DNA of 53,496 nucleotides from Planktomarina sp. (lineage in GTDB: Bacteria > Pseudomonadota > Alphaproteobacteria > Rhodobacterales > Rhodobacteraceae). Positions 37,815 to 48,486 of the stretch are shown here, one piece after another. The stretch is from positions 1 to 53,496 of the forward strand of contig JAFMEA010000009.1 of assembly GCA_017856985.1 (NCBI GenBank), in the 5' to 3' direction. The position numbers and the translations under genes were made by a program. The notes under the pieces are model-generated. The model saw nothing but the letters and a program-made list of their open reading frames with translations, searched no databases and was not told the origin of the DNA. Positions within the stretch are counted from its first letter, which is position 1. Each line of letters begins with the position of its first letter.

Positions 37815-38954
37815 ATGTCTATTGGCACCTATATTTCTGTTACAATGCATGCAAGCATGGTGGGCTGGCTATTGCTGAATGGTAATTTTGAAAGTAACCC
37901 GCGCGAGATTTCCGTTACTGAAGTTTCTCTGGTATCGGCTGAAATGTTTGATATTGCCCTAAATAACACTCCTCCAGAGGTTGAGGCTTCCATTGAAACG
38001 GCAGTTGCGCAGCCACCAGTAGAGGAAATAGCGCCAAAGTTATCTATAAAACCTGATGTGCCGGTAATGGATAGGGAGCAACCGGTAATGGTATCTCCAC
38101 AAGATGATAAAACGCCTCCCCAAATTTCTGAGCAACCCGAACCATTGGAGGATTTGGTTGTTATATTACCCTCCGAACTAATATCTCCCACAGTTTCACC
38201 AACATCGCCTGATGTTCTAGAGATAAGTCTTAAACCCAAACCACGTCAGTCTAACCGTATCACCTCAAAGACTGTAGCACCCTCGGAACCCGAGGTTGAT
38301 ATTGGAGATTTTACCCGAGATGCAGTGTCTCCCCAAGAAATGTTGTCTTCTGAGAAAAAACCTCAAACTGCCACGGCGCCAGAAGCGTCCACATCTGAGA
38401 TTATAACGGAGGCCGAAAAACCCTCAAAACTTCCGCGCGTTGCTGTCCTTGCACCTGAGCAAAGTGTTAGGCCCAAACGCCGTTCTATTAAAATCAAGCT
38501 GGATAAAGAACAGCCGAAGCAAACAGAACAAACTATTGATCCGCTTGCGGCAGCACTAAATGAAGCATTAACTGGATCAACCAATGAGAGTGAGAGCGAA
38601 GCAAGTACAGAAAGTCAAAAAACCGTCATAGAGGCTTTGGCACCGGGAACAATCCGTGGTATGCAATTAGCGATTTCACCGTGTTGGAACCTTGGAGCGT
38701 CTTCGTCGGCAGCTTTGTCCACTACGGTGGTGGTAGGTATGGAACTTTCAATTGAAGGAAAACCCTTGGCCAGTAGCATATATTTAGTTGGTTACGAGGG
38801 TGGTGATGATGCTAGTGCCCAGCGAGCCTTCGAGACTGCACAACGAGCTATTAATGATTGCGGAGCAAAAGGGTTTGAATTGCCGGCTGACAAATACTCT
38901 GCTTGGAAAAAAGTCGAGATTACTTTTAATCCGGAAAGAATGAGAGTGCGATGA
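37815..38954 (+). CDS. tolA: TolA-like Tol-Pal linker protein
   Basis: 379 aa: one N-terminal membrane span (~residues 4-22), a long periplasmic linker (~25-270) and a C-terminal TolA-type domain ([15 protein letters not shown] to NPERMRVR) with one Cys in each half. The linker is rich in Pro, Glu, Ser and Thr rather than the Ala/Lys coil of E. coli TolA. It follows tolR by five bases and overlaps tolB by ATGA. Confidence 0.85.
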   Translation: MSIGTYISVTMHASMVGWLLLNGNFESNPREISVTEVSLVSAEMFDIALNNTPPEVEASIETAVAQPPVEEIAPKLSIKPDVPVMDREQPVMVSPQDDKTPPQISEQPEPLEDLVVILPSELISPTVSPTSPDVLEISLKPKPRQSNRITSKTVAPSEPEVDIGDFTRDAVSPQEMLSSEKKPQTATAPEASTSEIITEAEKPSKLPRVAVLAPEQSVRPKRRSIKIKLDKEQPKQTEQTIDPLAAALNEALTGSTNESESEASTESQKTVIEALAPGTIRGMQLAISPCWNLGASSSAALSTTVVVGMELSIEGKPLASSIYLVGYEGGDDASAQRAFETAQRAINDCGAKGFELPADKYSAWKKVEITFNPERMRVR

Positions 38955-40273
38955 AAAGATTGTTTTCTTTTAGTTTTTTAGTTTTTAGTTTTTTGGCTGG
39001 AGCAGCTTTAACGCAGGATGGGCCGTTGAAGATTGAGATAACTGATGGGGTGATTGAGCCGCTTTCATTTGCTGTACCAGTTTTTGAGGCCGAAAATCCT
39101 GCTGCAAGAGAAATAGCTTCTGAAATTTCGAGTATTGTGGTGGCAGACTTGACTAGCAGTGGTCTCTTTCGTGAAATTCCAAAAAATAGATTTATTGCAC
39201 AGAGAAAAACCTTTGAAGAGCCAGTTCGGTTTCCTGATTGGCGTGCGGTTAACGCACAGGCGTTGGTTACTGCGGCTGTAAAAACAAATGGTTCTGGTCA
39301 GTTGACTGTAAAGTTTAGAATATTTGATATTTTTTCTGGAGTACAGCTTGGAAAGGGAACCCAACTGAGTGGTAGTACTGGCGCGGCGCGGCGCATGGCC
39401 CACCAGGTGGCTGACCAAGTTTACAAGCGTATTACTGGTGAGGGGGCATACTTTGATAGTAGGATAGTTTTTGTTTCAGAGAGTGGCCCCAAAGATAAAC
39501 GGCTCAAGAGGTTAGCCATAATGGATTCTGACGGTGAGAAAATGAAATTTCTTACTGGTAATGATAATATTGTTCTGGCGCCGCGTATTTCGAGTGATGG
39601 TAAAAAAGTACTTTATACAAGTTGGGAAACAGGTTTTCCTCAAATTTATCTCCTCGACGTTGAAACTGGGCGTCGTAAAAGAGTAAATACTCCTGGGAAT
39701 GATGTAGCGTTTTCGCCACGTTTCTCACCGGACAATAAACGAATAGTATTTTCCTATGAGCGCCGCGGTAACATAGATATTTATTTGATGGAGCTATCGA
39801 GCTTACGGTCAGCCCGTCTAACTTCTAGCCCCTTCATCGATACGGCTCCAAGTTTTAGTCCAGACGGTAGAAAAATAGTTTTTGAAAGTGATAGAAGTGG
39901 TGCACAGCAACTTTATACTTTGCCTGTATCTGGTGGTACACCCAAACGTATTTCGTTTGGCAATGGTCGTTATGGGACGCCGGTGTGGAGCCCACGCGGC
40001 GACCTAATAGCTTTTACCAAACAAAGTAATGGTCGTTTTGGAATCGGGGTGATGCGTATTGATGGTACGGAAGAGCGGCTTTTGTCTGCATCATTTTTAG
40101 ACGAAGGTCCTACCTGGTCTCCTAATGGGCGAGTAATAATGTTCTCGCGCCAGACACGAGGGCCAAGTGGTGCTCCCAGCATTTATTCCGTTGATATTAC
40201 TGGACGAAACTTACGCCCACTGAACTTACGGGCTCCAGCATCTGACCCATCTTGGGGCCCGGTGCTACCTTGA
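38951..40273 (+). CDS. tolB: Tol-Pal system periplasmic β-propeller TolB
   Basis: Periplasmic Pal- and TolA-binding protein, 440 aa. A Sec signal peptide ([20 protein letters not shown]) leads into the N-terminal domain and a six-bladed propeller with repeats such as [32 protein letters not shown] and [15 protein letters not shown]. Start overlaps the tolA stop. Confidence 0.95.
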   Translation: MKRLFSFSFLVFSFLAGAALTQDGPLKIEITDGVIEPLSFAVPVFEAENPAAREIASEISSIVVADLTSSGLFREIPKNRFIAQRKTFEEPVRFPDWRAVNAQALVTAAVKTNGSGQLTVKFRIFDIFSGVQLGKGTQLSGSTGAARRMAHQVADQVYKRITGEGAYFDSRIVFVSESGPKDKRLKRLAIMDSDGEKMKFLTGNDNIVLAPRISSDGKKVLYTSWETGFPQIYLLDVETGRRKRVNTPGNDVAFSPRFSPDNKRIVFSYERRGNIDIYLMELSSLRSARLTSSPFIDTAPSFSPDGRKIVFESDRSGAQQLYTLPVSGGTPKRISFGNGRYGTPVWSPRGDLIAFTKQSNGRFGIGVMRIDGTEERLLSASFLDEGPTWSPNGRVIMFSRQTRGPSGAPSIYSVDITGRNLRPLNLRAPASDPSWGPVLP

Positions 40274-40314
40274 GGTAAAATTTTTATGTACTATTTCTGT
40301 GAAAGGTGACTGAT

Positions 40315-40812
40315 ATGCGATCAATTTATTTAAACGTTGCAATACTTTTTATGCTAGTGGCGTGTTCCGACTCCGAAGGTGGATTTGGGAATGGATCGCT
40401 TGGCGCTGATGGGTACCAAGGAAGTGGTTTTGGCCAAGATGATGTAACTTCATCCACGTTCTTTAAAGAAAGTATTGGAGACCATGTTTTATTTAAAGTT
40501 GACGAGTATACTTTGAATGAGGCAGCTAAAACTGCCTTAAACGTTCAGGCTAATTGGTTAATTGATAACCCAGGTTTTGTCATAATTATTGAGGGCCACG
40601 CGGATGAGCGAGGCACGCGTGAGTATAATTTGGCGCTTGGATTTCGTCGAGCACAATCTGTGCAAGAATACTTGGTGGCGCGTGGTGTCTCTGGTTTGCG
40701 TTTAAAAACTAGAAGCTATGGTAAAGAACGGCCAGTAGAGATTTGTAGTGTGGAACGGTGTTACGGTAAAAATAGACGGGCTGTAACAATTCTGGCCTCT
40801 GGCAGTAGTTAA
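40315..40812 (+). CDS. pal: Peptidoglycan-associated lipoprotein Pal
   Basis: Outer-membrane lipoprotein that grips peptidoglycan, 165 aa from the ATG at 40315 (GAAAGG at 40301-40306 precedes it). The lipobox is LVAC, with the acylated Cys at residue ~17. The OmpA-like domain has the diaminopimelate-binding motif GHADERGTREYNLALGFRR. Lipidation involves Lnt, encoded at 13.4-14.8 kb here. Confidence 0.94.
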   Translation: MRSIYLNVAILFMLVACSDSEGGFGNGSLGADGYQGSGFGQDDVTSSTFFKESIGDHVLFKVDEYTLNEAAKTALNVQANWLIDNPGFVIIIEGHADERGTREYNLALGFRRAQSVQEYLVARGVSGLRLKTRSYGKERPVEICSVERCYGKNRRAVTILASGSS

Positions 40813-41600
40813 TGAAATTACGTTTTCTAGTAGTTTTGGCCGCTGGACTGGGAGGCCAAGCATCAGCTGATAGTTTAGCTGATATTCGTCAGGATCTTGC
40901 AAACTTATTGCTTGTGACTGACCGCTTGCAACTTGAAATGTTAACTACTCCAGGCATAGATTTTTCAAATGAAGGATCACTTTTAGAGCGAACCTCAGTC
41001 ATTGAAGGTGAGCTGCAAAGGCTAACTGGGGCATCTGAAGAGTCAGCTAACCGAATTTCGATTGTAGTGCAGGATGCCTATCGGCGAATAAATACTTTGG
41101 AGGCCCGGGTCTGTGCCTTGGAGCCTGGATGTAATGTCACAGAACTGGGAGCCACTTTGCCACTTGGCGTAATGTCAAATAGCTTGCTTGGTGCGGCAAT
41201 GCCGAAAGCAACACTGACCATTACAGAAAAATCTGACTTTGAGGCGGCGAAAAAAATGTTATCGGATGGTGATACAGAAATTGCCGTTCAAATGTTAAAG
41301 AAATTTATTTCGGTATATCCAATTGGCCCCTTAACACAAAACGTACATTTACTGATGGGGCATGCACAGATGGACCTTCAGGAGTTCCGACTTGCGGCGC
41401 GAGCTTATTTGGAGGCCTATTCAGTAAATGAAGCTACAGAAATTGCTCCAATCGCTTTATATAATTTAGCTCTCGCTTTTCATAAGATGGGAAATGCTAA
41501 AGAGGGTTGCCTTACATTGGATGAAGTTAAATTTCGTTATAGTGGCGCTGACATAGCTGCGGATGCATTGCGGGCAGAGGCTGACTTGGCCTGCACGTGA
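40812..41600 (+). CDS. cpoB: Tol-Pal/division coordinator CpoB (YbgF)
   Basis: Periplasmic protein, 262 aa, with a signal peptide (MKLRFLVVLAAGLGGQASA), an N-terminal coiled-coil segment (~20-100) and C-terminal TPR repeats (~140-260: FEAAKKMLSDGDTEIAVQML, AARAYLEAYSV). In E. coli CpoB couples Tol to peptidoglycan synthesis. Its ATG overlaps the pal stop (TAATG). Confidence 0.9.
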   Translation: MKLRFLVVLAAGLGGQASADSLADIRQDLANLLLVTDRLQLEMLTTPGIDFSNEGSLLERTSVIEGELQRLTGASEESANRISIVVQDAYRRINTLEARVCALEPGCNVTELGATLPLGVMSNSLLGAAMPKATLTITEKSDFEAAKKMLSDGDTEIAVQMLKKFISVYPIGPLTQNVHLLMGHAQMDLQEFRLAARAYLEAYSVNEATEIAPIALYNLALAFHKMGNAKEGCLTLDEVKFRYSGADIAADALRAEADLACT

Positions 41601-42814
41601 TGGGTTTATCTGTGTGCAAAATAGATCGAGCTGCATCTGATTTTTTCTGTGACCATAACGAAAAGAGTATTGTTGGTGTGGCTGTGTCTGGAGGTTCAGA
41701 TTCAGTGGCGTTACTTTTAGCTTTATGCAAAATAATACCAGCGAAAAATTTAAAAGCTGTCACCGTTGACCATGGTTTACGTAGTGAAGCTGCATCGGAA
41801 GCTGAGTGGGTTAGTCAGTTATGTTTAACTATGGGGGTGGACCATAATACACTGAAAGTAAATAATCTTGCGTTGGGGCCAAATCTGCAAGCGCGAGCCC
41901 GTAATGTGCGTTACTCTTTGTTAGCGAAATGGGGGCAGAATTGTGACGTCATTTGTTTAGGGCATAGCCAGACAGATGTTGCGGAAACTTTTCTTATGAG
42001 ACTTAGTCGCGGATCAGGTGTGGATGGTTTAGCCTCCATGGCTTCGGGTTGGGACTATCAAGGTTTATCATGGGCACGACCTTTTTTGGGTCTTTCTCGT
42101 GAAGAGTTACGCCATTACTTGAAGGCAAACAACCAAGGGTGGTGTGATGACCCAAGCAACGATGATTTAAAATACAAGAGAGTGCAAATACGACAATCTC
42201 AAAACCAGCTGGATCAATTGGGTTTGAGTACTAGCCGACTTGCTAAAACAGCAAACCGAATGTCAGACGTTAGAGAAGCTTTGGCATTTGCGTTAAAAAA
42301 TATTCGACCACAGTTATTACAAAATGATTTTGGCGATGTTTTGCTCGACCGCATAAAGTTGGCAGAGATACCTACAGAATTCTCTGAGAGGATATTGGCT
42401 GAGGCTCTCTGTTGGGTGGGTCAGCAAAGTTACCGACCTCGAAATTTATCTTTGAGACGGGCTATTGTGACCAAAATTACTCGAAGTTTGCATGGATGTG
42501 TCGTAATACCGCAACCTGACAATTTTTTACGGATAACGCGAGAGTATAAATTTGTAGAGAGTGAAGAAGTCAGTTGCCCGGCTGTTTGGGATGGGCGGTA
42601 TTATGCGCCAAACTACGGGAAAGGCTATAAAATAAAGTCCCTTGGAAGAGTGGGTCTCTCGGCTTGTTCTGATTGGAGAAGTGTAAATCGACCACAAAAT
42701 GCATTGATTGTAAGTCCGTCCATTTGGAAAGGTGATCAGCTCATTTCAGCGCCGTTGGCAAATTTTGGCAAAAAAGATGACGTCCAGGTGCTTCCAACGC
42801 CATGGGAATTATAG
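41600..42814 (+). CDS. tilS: tRNA(Ile)-lysidine synthase
   Basis: Modifies C34 of tRNA-Ile(CAU) to lysidine, essential for AUA decoding, 404 aa. The PP-loop is SGGSDSVALL (~28-37), with VDHGLR and GHSQTDVAETFLMRLSRGSG; the C-terminal substrate domain is present but short. The ATG at 41600 overlaps the cpoB stop (TGATG); a GTG at 41597 is also in frame. Confidence 0.92.
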   Translation: MGLSVCKIDRAASDFFCDHNEKSIVGVAVSGGSDSVALLLALCKIIPAKNLKAVTVDHGLRSEAASEAEWVSQLCLTMGVDHNTLKVNNLALGPNLQARARNVRYSLLAKWGQNCDVICLGHSQTDVAETFLMRLSRGSGVDGLASMASGWDYQGLSWARPFLGLSREELRHYLKANNQGWCDDPSNDDLKYKRVQIRQSQNQLDQLGLSTSRLAKTANRMSDVREALAFALKNIRPQLLQNDFGDVLLDRIKLAEIPTEFSERILAEALCWVGQQSYRPRNLSLRRAIVTKITRSLHGCVVIPQPDNFLRITREYKFVESEEVSCPAVWDGRYYAPNYGKGYKIKSLGRVGLSACSDWRSVNRPQNALIVSPSIWKGDQLISAPLANFGKKDDVQVLPTPWEL

Positions 42815-42903
42815 TACCTATTGAAAATAGTGGTAGGATACATATCTTACAGTAATAAATGTGCTCATTGATGCACGCTTTCTCGCTTTGATAGGAGCTT
42901 CTC

Positions 42904-44823
42904 TTGGGTAATCTACGCAACATCGCCTTTTGGTTTGTTTTGTTCATTCTACTTTTAATGCTCTTTCGGTTATTCGCGGGAGACGGCGCGGGTGGGAGCT
43001 CAAGTCGATCCACCACTTATTCTGATTTTGTGCAGGCTGTTGATAATGGCCAAGTTACCAGCGCAACGCTAGACGGTGAAACAGTAAGCTATGTAGGTCC
43101 AAATGACGTTGAATATGTAACAATTGTTCCAGGAGATGCACGCGTCAGTGACATGCTGGTGTCTAAGGGTGTTTCAGTAGTTGCAAAATCACAAAAAACA
43201 TCAGTTTTTCAATCTGTACTTTTATCGCTCCTGCCAATCATGCTGCTTGTAGGCGTATGGATTTATTTCATGAACCGGATGCAAGGCGGCGGTAAAGGCG
43301 GAGCAATGGGCTTTGGTAAAAGTCGAGCTAAGATGCTAACAGAAAAGCAGGGAAACGTTTCATTTGATGATGTTGCGGGCATTGATGAAGCAAAAGAAGA
43401 ATTGGAGGAAATCGTAGATTTCCTGCGAGATCCACAAAAATTCAGTAGATTGGGTGGAAAAATTCCAAAAGGGGCCCTTCTTGAGGGTGCGCCAGGGACT
43501 GGTAAGACTTTGCTAGCACGGGCTATAGCCGGCGAAGCTGGGGTTCCATTCTTTTCGATCTCTGGTTCTGACTTTGTTGAAATGTTCGTAGGTGTCGGAG
43601 CTAGCCGCGTACGTGATATGTTTGAGCAAGCGAAAAAAAATGCACCGTGTATTCTGTTTATAGACGAGATTGATGCCGTAGGTCGGGCTCGTGGGGCTGG
43701 CTATGGGGGTGGCAACGACGAACGCGAACAAACATTGAACCAGTTGCTTGTAGAAATGGATGGGTTTGAAGCGAACGAAGGAATAATTATTGTGGCGGCA
43801 ACAAACCGAAAAGATGTGCTAGACCCAGCTTTATTGCGTCCAGGTCGTTTTGATCGCCAAGTTACAGTACCTAGCCCGGATTTACGTGGGCGTGAGAAAA
43901 TTTTAGGTGTACATTCTCGAAAACTGCCAACGGGTCCAGACGTGGACCTTCGCATTATAGCGCGTGGAACCCCTGGATTTACTGGGGCTGATTTGGCAAA
44001 CTTGGTAAATGAGTCAGCGCTTGCTGCTGCACGCATTGGTCGTCGCCTTGTTAGTATGGAAGATTTTGAGAAGGCAAAAGATAAGATCCTTATGGGATCT
44101 GAGCGGCGTTCGATGGTGCGGACTAAAACTCAATTGGAGAAAACTGCGTATCATGAGGCCGGCCACGCCTTGGTAGGTTCTCTTTTACCAAAATGTCAGC
44201 CTGTTTATAAAGCCACAATTATAGCGCGTGGCGCTGCTGGTGGTATGGTTATGAGCCTCCCTGAGATGGACCGCCTGAACTTTTACCGCGATGAGTGTCA
44301 TGATGAAATAGCTATGACGATGGCCGGAAAAGCCGCTGAAATATTCAAATATGGTGAAGAGCAAGTATCTAATGGTCCTTCTGGCGATATTCAGCAGGCG
44401 TCAAGTATGGCACGCGCAATGGTGATGCGCTGGGGTATGTCTGACAAAGTTGGCAACATCGATTATTCTGAAGCGGCAGAGGGTTATTCGGGACGTACGT
44501 CTGGTCTTTCAACCTCTGCTGGAACCAAAGAGTTAATTGAGGCTGAAGTAAGGCGGTTTGTCCAAGATGGATACGATTTAGCTCTAAAAACGATCACTAA
44601 AAATAAAAAGCGTTTCGAAAACTTAGCTCAAGGCTTGCTTGAATATGAAACTCTCACAGGTGCTGAAATCAAGAAGGTAATGGAGGGCCAGACGCTTAAC
44701 CGTGATGAGGATGAGGATGACAGCGAAGGCGCTGGTGGAGCACCTTCGGTTACGGCAATTCCAAAAACAAAAACAAAGCCGAAAACTAGTGATGGTGGTA
44801 TGGAACCAGAACCTGCTGGGTGA
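42904..44823 (+). CDS. ftsH: ATP-dependent zinc metalloprotease FtsH
   Basis: Membrane-anchored AAA+ protease for quality control and regulatory turnover (for example LpxC in E. coli), 639 aa. Two membrane spans (~5-24 and ~100-120) flank a small periplasmic domain; Walker A is GAPGTGKT, Walker B is [11 protein letters not shown], the second region of homology follows, and the zinc motif is HEAGH. The start is a TTG at 42904, 6 bases after AGGAG. tilS-ftsH is a conserved order. Confidence 0.97.
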   Translation: MGNLRNIAFWFVLFILLLMLFRLFAGDGAGGSSSRSTTYSDFVQAVDNGQVTSATLDGETVSYVGPNDVEYVTIVPGDARVSDMLVSKGVSVVAKSQKTSVFQSVLLSLLPIMLLVGVWIYFMNRMQGGGKGGAMGFGKSRAKMLTEKQGNVSFDDVAGIDEAKEELEEIVDFLRDPQKFSRLGGKIPKGALLEGAPGTGKTLLARAIAGEAGVPFFSISGSDFVEMFVGVGASRVRDMFEQAKKNAPCILFIDEIDAVGRARGAGYGGGNDEREQTLNQLLVEMDGFEANEGIIIVAATNRKDVLDPALLRPGRFDRQVTVPSPDLRGREKILGVHSRKLPTGPDVDLRIIARGTPGFTGADLANLVNESALAAARIGRRLVSMEDFEKAKDKILMGSERRSMVRTKTQLEKTAYHEAGHALVGSLLPKCQPVYKATIIARGAAGGMVMSLPEMDRLNFYRDECHDEIAMTMAGKAAEIFKYGEEQVSNGPSGDIQQASSMARAMVMRWGMSDKVGNIDYSEAAEGYSGRTSGLSTSAGTKELIEAEVRRFVQDGYDLALKTITKNKKRFENLAQGLLEYETLTGAEIKKVMEGQTLNRDEDEDDSEGAGGAPSVTAIPKTKTKPKTSDGGMEPEPAG

Positions 44824-44880
44824 TGCGTCTCAACTTAACTCACCTTGAAAAAAGATTTTATTTAAGGGGGGGAGAGGGGA

Positions 44881-45483
44881 TTGCCGGCACTAGGAGCTAC
44901 TGATTATTTGGCCCAAATAATTTGGATTGGAGTCGTCACACAGCGTCACACTGTTGAAGTGCAAACAGAAGAAAGATCTCTAATCGATCTTGACTGGAAC
45001 GGCGTTCGTGGTGGCGCTCACAGTGGTAGAACCCGTTTGTCTGATGTGCGTGTGTCGCAGCAACATGCTAAGGGCACAGAAATAGCTAATGTTCGGCAGT
45101 TAAGTATTGTCAGTCAAGAAGACATAGACAAAATTTCTGCAGGGATGTCTCTGTCCCAATTTGATCCCTCCTGGTTAGGTGCAAACCTCGTTGTTTCGGG
45201 ACTGCCAGATTTCTCCCATTTGCCGCCATCGTCGCGTCTACAGGCGGCTAACGGAACAACACTTATTGTTGATATGCAAAATCATCCGTGTCACCAAATT
45301 GGTAAGACTATTGACCTGGATTTGCCTGGTAAGGGACAAGAATTTACTCATCATGCCAAAGGCAGGCGGGGAATAACTGCCTGGGTTGAGCGTCCGGGCC
45401 AATTAAACCTAGGGGATATGCTTAAATTACACTGTCCCAAGCAACGCAGTTGGCAACCTAATGAAGACGTTGAGCTTATTTAA
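44881..45483 (+). CDS. MOSC-domain protein
   Basis: 200 aa of the MOSC superfamily, the C-terminal domain of molybdenum cofactor sulfurases, which handle sulfur or bind molybdopterin. The conserved reactive Cys is in QNHPCHQIG (~residue 140), after GRTRLSDVRVS and NVRQLSIVSQED. The start is a TTG at 44881 right after a very purine-rich ribosome binding site (GGAGAGGGGA). The exact role is unknown; with a formate dehydrogenase 6 kb downstream, work on molybdenum or tungsten cofactor is plausible. Confidence 0.8.
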   Translation: MPALGATDYLAQIIWIGVVTQRHTVEVQTEERSLIDLDWNGVRGGAHSGRTRLSDVRVSQQHAKGTEIANVRQLSIVSQEDIDKISAGMSLSQFDPSWLGANLVVSGLPDFSHLPPSSRLQAANGTTLIVDMQNHPCHQIGKTIDLDLPGKGQEFTHHAKGRRGITAWVERPGQLNLGDMLKLHCPKQRSWQPNEDVELI

Positions 45484-45755
45484 ACGTTTATTCAGATTAT
45501 TTCATCTTTTGTCGCGTCATGTAATCTGCCAAACAGGCTGCTAAAACGCGTCTTTTTATATTAATTGGTCCAAATAAAATAACTAATGGGCATATTAAAA
45601 AGTGCACAAAGTGACATATGTTTCTGATAGGCAACTGCGTAAAATTTACTGCCGCACACGCAAGTGAGAATGTCGGATTTGCTCTGCCCAATGATAAAAG
45701 ATAGGGGTACACGCCAGAGTGAACAAGGGCCTATTGGCCGCAGTGGGAGATAAAG

Positions 45756-47432
45756 ATGAGTTATAAGTCGGATATTGAAATTGCTCGCGGCGCGTCGAAG
45801 GCGTTGATACAAGATATCGGTGCAAAAATTGGCATCAGTTCAGAAGATTTGGTTCCTTACGGCCATGACAAAGCAAAAGTCAGCCAAGCATTTATTGACT
45901 CGGTTCAAGACCGGACCGATGGAAAATTAATATTGGTAACTGCAATCAACCCTACTCCCGCTGGCGAAGGAAAGACTACTACTACAGTTGGGCTTGGTGA
46001 CGGTCTGAACCGTATAGGTAAGAATGCAATGGTTTGTATCCGTGAGGCTTCCCTAGGGCCAAATTTTGGGATGAAGGGTGGCGCCGCCGGTGGTGGCTAT
46101 GCGCAGATTGTTCCAATGGAGGATATGAACCTACATTTTACTGGTGACTTTCACGCGATAACCTCAGCCCATAGTCTTCTATCCGCGATGATTGATAATC
46201 ATATTTACTGGGGTAACTCGTTAGACATTGATACCCGACGCGTTGTTTGGCGTAGGGTGGTGGACATGAACGATAGGGCCCTTCGTCAGATTACTGCTTC
46301 ACTGGGTGGGGTATCTAACGGTTTTCCGCGGGAAGCTGGTTTTGACATAACAGTGGCATCAGAGGTAATGGCCATCTTGTGTCTTGCAAGAAATTTGAAA
46401 GATTTACAAAAACGATTGGGTGATATGATTGTTGCCTACCGTAGGGACCGCACCCCAGTTTTTGCGCGAGATATTAAAGCTGATGGAGCCATGACGGTTT
46501 TGCTCAAAGACGCTATACAACCTAATCTGGTTCAGACATTGGAAAATAACCCTGCATTTGTACACGGCGGACCTTTCGCCAATATCGCTCATGGATGCAA
46601 TTCTGTTATAGCTACAACAACAGCATTAAAGCTTTGCGACTATGTTATTACTGAAGCGGGTTTTGGTGCTGATTTAGGTGCTGAGAAGTTTTTAAATATT
46701 AAATGCCGTAAAGCAGGGCTGTCTCCTTCAGTCGTAGTCCTTGTAGCTACAGTGCGTGCAATGAAGATGAATGGTGGAGTATCTAAGGCTGATCTTGGTC
46801 CTGAAAATGTCGCGGCAGTTGAGTCTGGATGCTCTAACTTAGGGCGGCACATAGAGAATTTAAAAAGCTTTGGCGTCCCTGTAGTCGTAGCTATCAATTA
46901 TTTTGTGACTGATACCGATGCTGAGGTGCAGGCGGTTAAAGATTATGTTGTGAGCCAAGGATCTGAGGCAATTGTTTCACAGCACTGGGAGTTTGGCGGT
47001 AAGGGTGCTGAGGATTTAGCAGTACGTGTTGCCGAAATTGCCGATGCAGGCTTGGCTAACTTCTCGCCCATTTACCCTGATGAGATGTCTCTGGCAGATA
47101 AAATACAAACAATCTCTAAAAAAATCTATCGGGCTGATGAGGCTGTGATGGATCAGAAAATTCTTAACCAGCTTAAAGATTGGGAAGATCAAGGTTATGG
47201 CAACCTACCTGTTTGTATGGCTAAGACACAGTACAGTTTTAGTACTGATCCAAACCTACGTGGGGCACCTGTAGGCCATTCAGTTCCTGTACGAGAGGTC
47301 CGTCTGTCCGCTGGAGCTGGGTTTATTGTAGCGGTCTGTGGTGAAATCATGACAATGCCGGGGCTCCCTCGGACACCGGCGGCTGAGACAATTATGCTCA
47401 ATGATGCTGGCGAAATTGAGGGTTTATTTTGA
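45756..47432 (+). CDS. fhs: Formate-tetrahydrofolate ligase
   Basis: ATP-dependent activation of formate to 10-formyl-tetrahydrofolate, 558 aa. The P-loop [20 protein letters not shown] is at residues ~67-86, with the family regions [19 protein letters not shown] and VSGGSGLRT-like segments further on. GGGAGA precedes the ATG. The 272-base leader has an inverted repeat GGCCTATTGGCC, and folD follows 90 bases later. In marine bacteria Fhs may also run in reverse, releasing formate for oxidation. Confidence 0.95.
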   Translation: MSYKSDIEIARGASKALIQDIGAKIGISSEDLVPYGHDKAKVSQAFIDSVQDRTDGKLILVTAINPTPAGEGKTTTTVGLGDGLNRIGKNAMVCIREASLGPNFGMKGGAAGGGYAQIVPMEDMNLHFTGDFHAITSAHSLLSAMIDNHIYWGNSLDIDTRRVVWRRVVDMNDRALRQITASLGGVSNGFPREAGFDITVASEVMAILCLARNLKDLQKRLGDMIVAYRRDRTPVFARDIKADGAMTVLLKDAIQPNLVQTLENNPAFVHGGPFANIAHGCNSVIATTTALKLCDYVITEAGFGADLGAEKFLNIKCRKAGLSPSVVVLVATVRAMKMNGGVSKADLGPENVAAVESGCSNLGRHIENLKSFGVPVVVAINYFVTDTDAEVQAVKDYVVSQGSEAIVSQHWEFGGKGAEDLAVRVAEIADAGLANFSPIYPDEMSLADKIQTISKKIYRADEAVMDQKILNQLKDWEDQGYGNLPVCMAKTQYSFSTDPNLRGAPVGHSVPVREVRLSAGAGFIVAVCGEIMTMPGLPRTPAAETIMLNDAGEIEGLF

Positions 47433-47521
47433 GATATGGCTCTGTCCAATTAGTTTAGGGTCCTCTCAAAGAATAGCCTTAAAAGATAATAATATTTGAA
47501 TAAACAGGTCGGAGATCGGTT

Positions 47522-48424
47522 ATGAATGCGCAGGTTATCGATGGCAAAGCGTTTGCAGCAAGGGTTAGAGAACAAGTGGCGGGGCATGTTTCTCGTCTGA
47601 AGTCTGATCACGGGATAGTGCCTGGTTTGGCAGTTGTGTTGGTCGGCGAAGACCCTGCCAGCCAAGTCTACGTGCGCTCAAAAGGTAAGTTGACCGTTGA
47701 GGTGGGAATGCATTCAGTGGAACACAAGCTTGACGCAGAGACCCCTGAAGACGAATTATTGGCGGTTATCGATCAGTTAAATAGCGATCCCGCGATCCAC
47801 GGAATTCTAGTTCAACTACCACTTCCCAAACACCTTAATGAAGACTTGGTAATAAACAGTATTAACCCAGCAAAAGACGTTGATGGGTTTCACATTTCGA
47901 ATGTTGGTCTTCTCGGCACGGGTCAAAAATCAATGGTTCCCTGTACTCCGTTAGGATGTCTGATGATGCTGCGAGATCATTTTGGATCACTATCTGGACA
48001 GAATGCTGTTGTGATAGGGCGTTCTAACATTGTGGGTAAACCTATGGCACAGCTATTACTTGGTGATAGCTGTACAGTTACTATAGCGCATTCACGTACC
48101 AAGGATCTGCAGGCGGTTGTTGGAGGTGCAGATATTGTGGTGGCTGCTGTTGGTCGCCCTGAAATGGTGCCAGGTGAATGGATTAAACCTGGTGCTGTTG
48201 TTATTGATGTGGGTATTAATAGGATCCCAGCTCCCGAGAGGGGAGAGGGCAAGATGAAGCTCGTTGGTGACGTAGATTATGATAGCTGTTTTAAGGTTGC
48301 TGGTGCTATCACGCCTGTTCCGGGCGGTGTTGGTCCGATGACAATTGCGTGTTTGCTAGCAAATACTTTGACTGCGACCTGCCGTGTGAATGGGCTGGCT
48401 GAACCTGACGGACTTACAGTTTAA
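47522..48424 (+). CDS. folD: Methylenetetrahydrofolate dehydrogenase/cyclohydrolase
   Basis: Bifunctional enzyme linking 5,10-methylene- and 10-formyl-tetrahydrofolate with NADP, 300 aa. The catalytic Lys is in [15 protein letters not shown] (~54), followed by [10 protein letters not shown], the nucleotide-binding [15 protein letters not shown] and the C-terminal [16 protein letters not shown]. Pairs functionally with the upstream fhs. Confidence 0.96.
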   Translation: MNAQVIDGKAFAARVREQVAGHVSRLKSDHGIVPGLAVVLVGEDPASQVYVRSKGKLTVEVGMHSVEHKLDAETPEDELLAVIDQLNSDPAIHGILVQLPLPKHLNEDLVINSINPAKDVDGFHISNVGLLGTGQKSMVPCTPLGCLMMLRDHFGSLSGQNAVVIGRSNIVGKPMAQLLLGDSCTVTIAHSRTKDLQAVVGGADIVVAAVGRPEMVPGEWIKPGAVVIDVGINRIPAPERGEGKMKLVGDVDYDSCFKVAGAITPVPGGVGPMTIACLLANTLTATCRVNGLAEPDGLTV

Positions 48425-48486
48425 ACATTTTAAACAGTTTATTAGGTTCTGAGGAAAAGTTGATATAGTTTGAAAGGCTTGATGTT

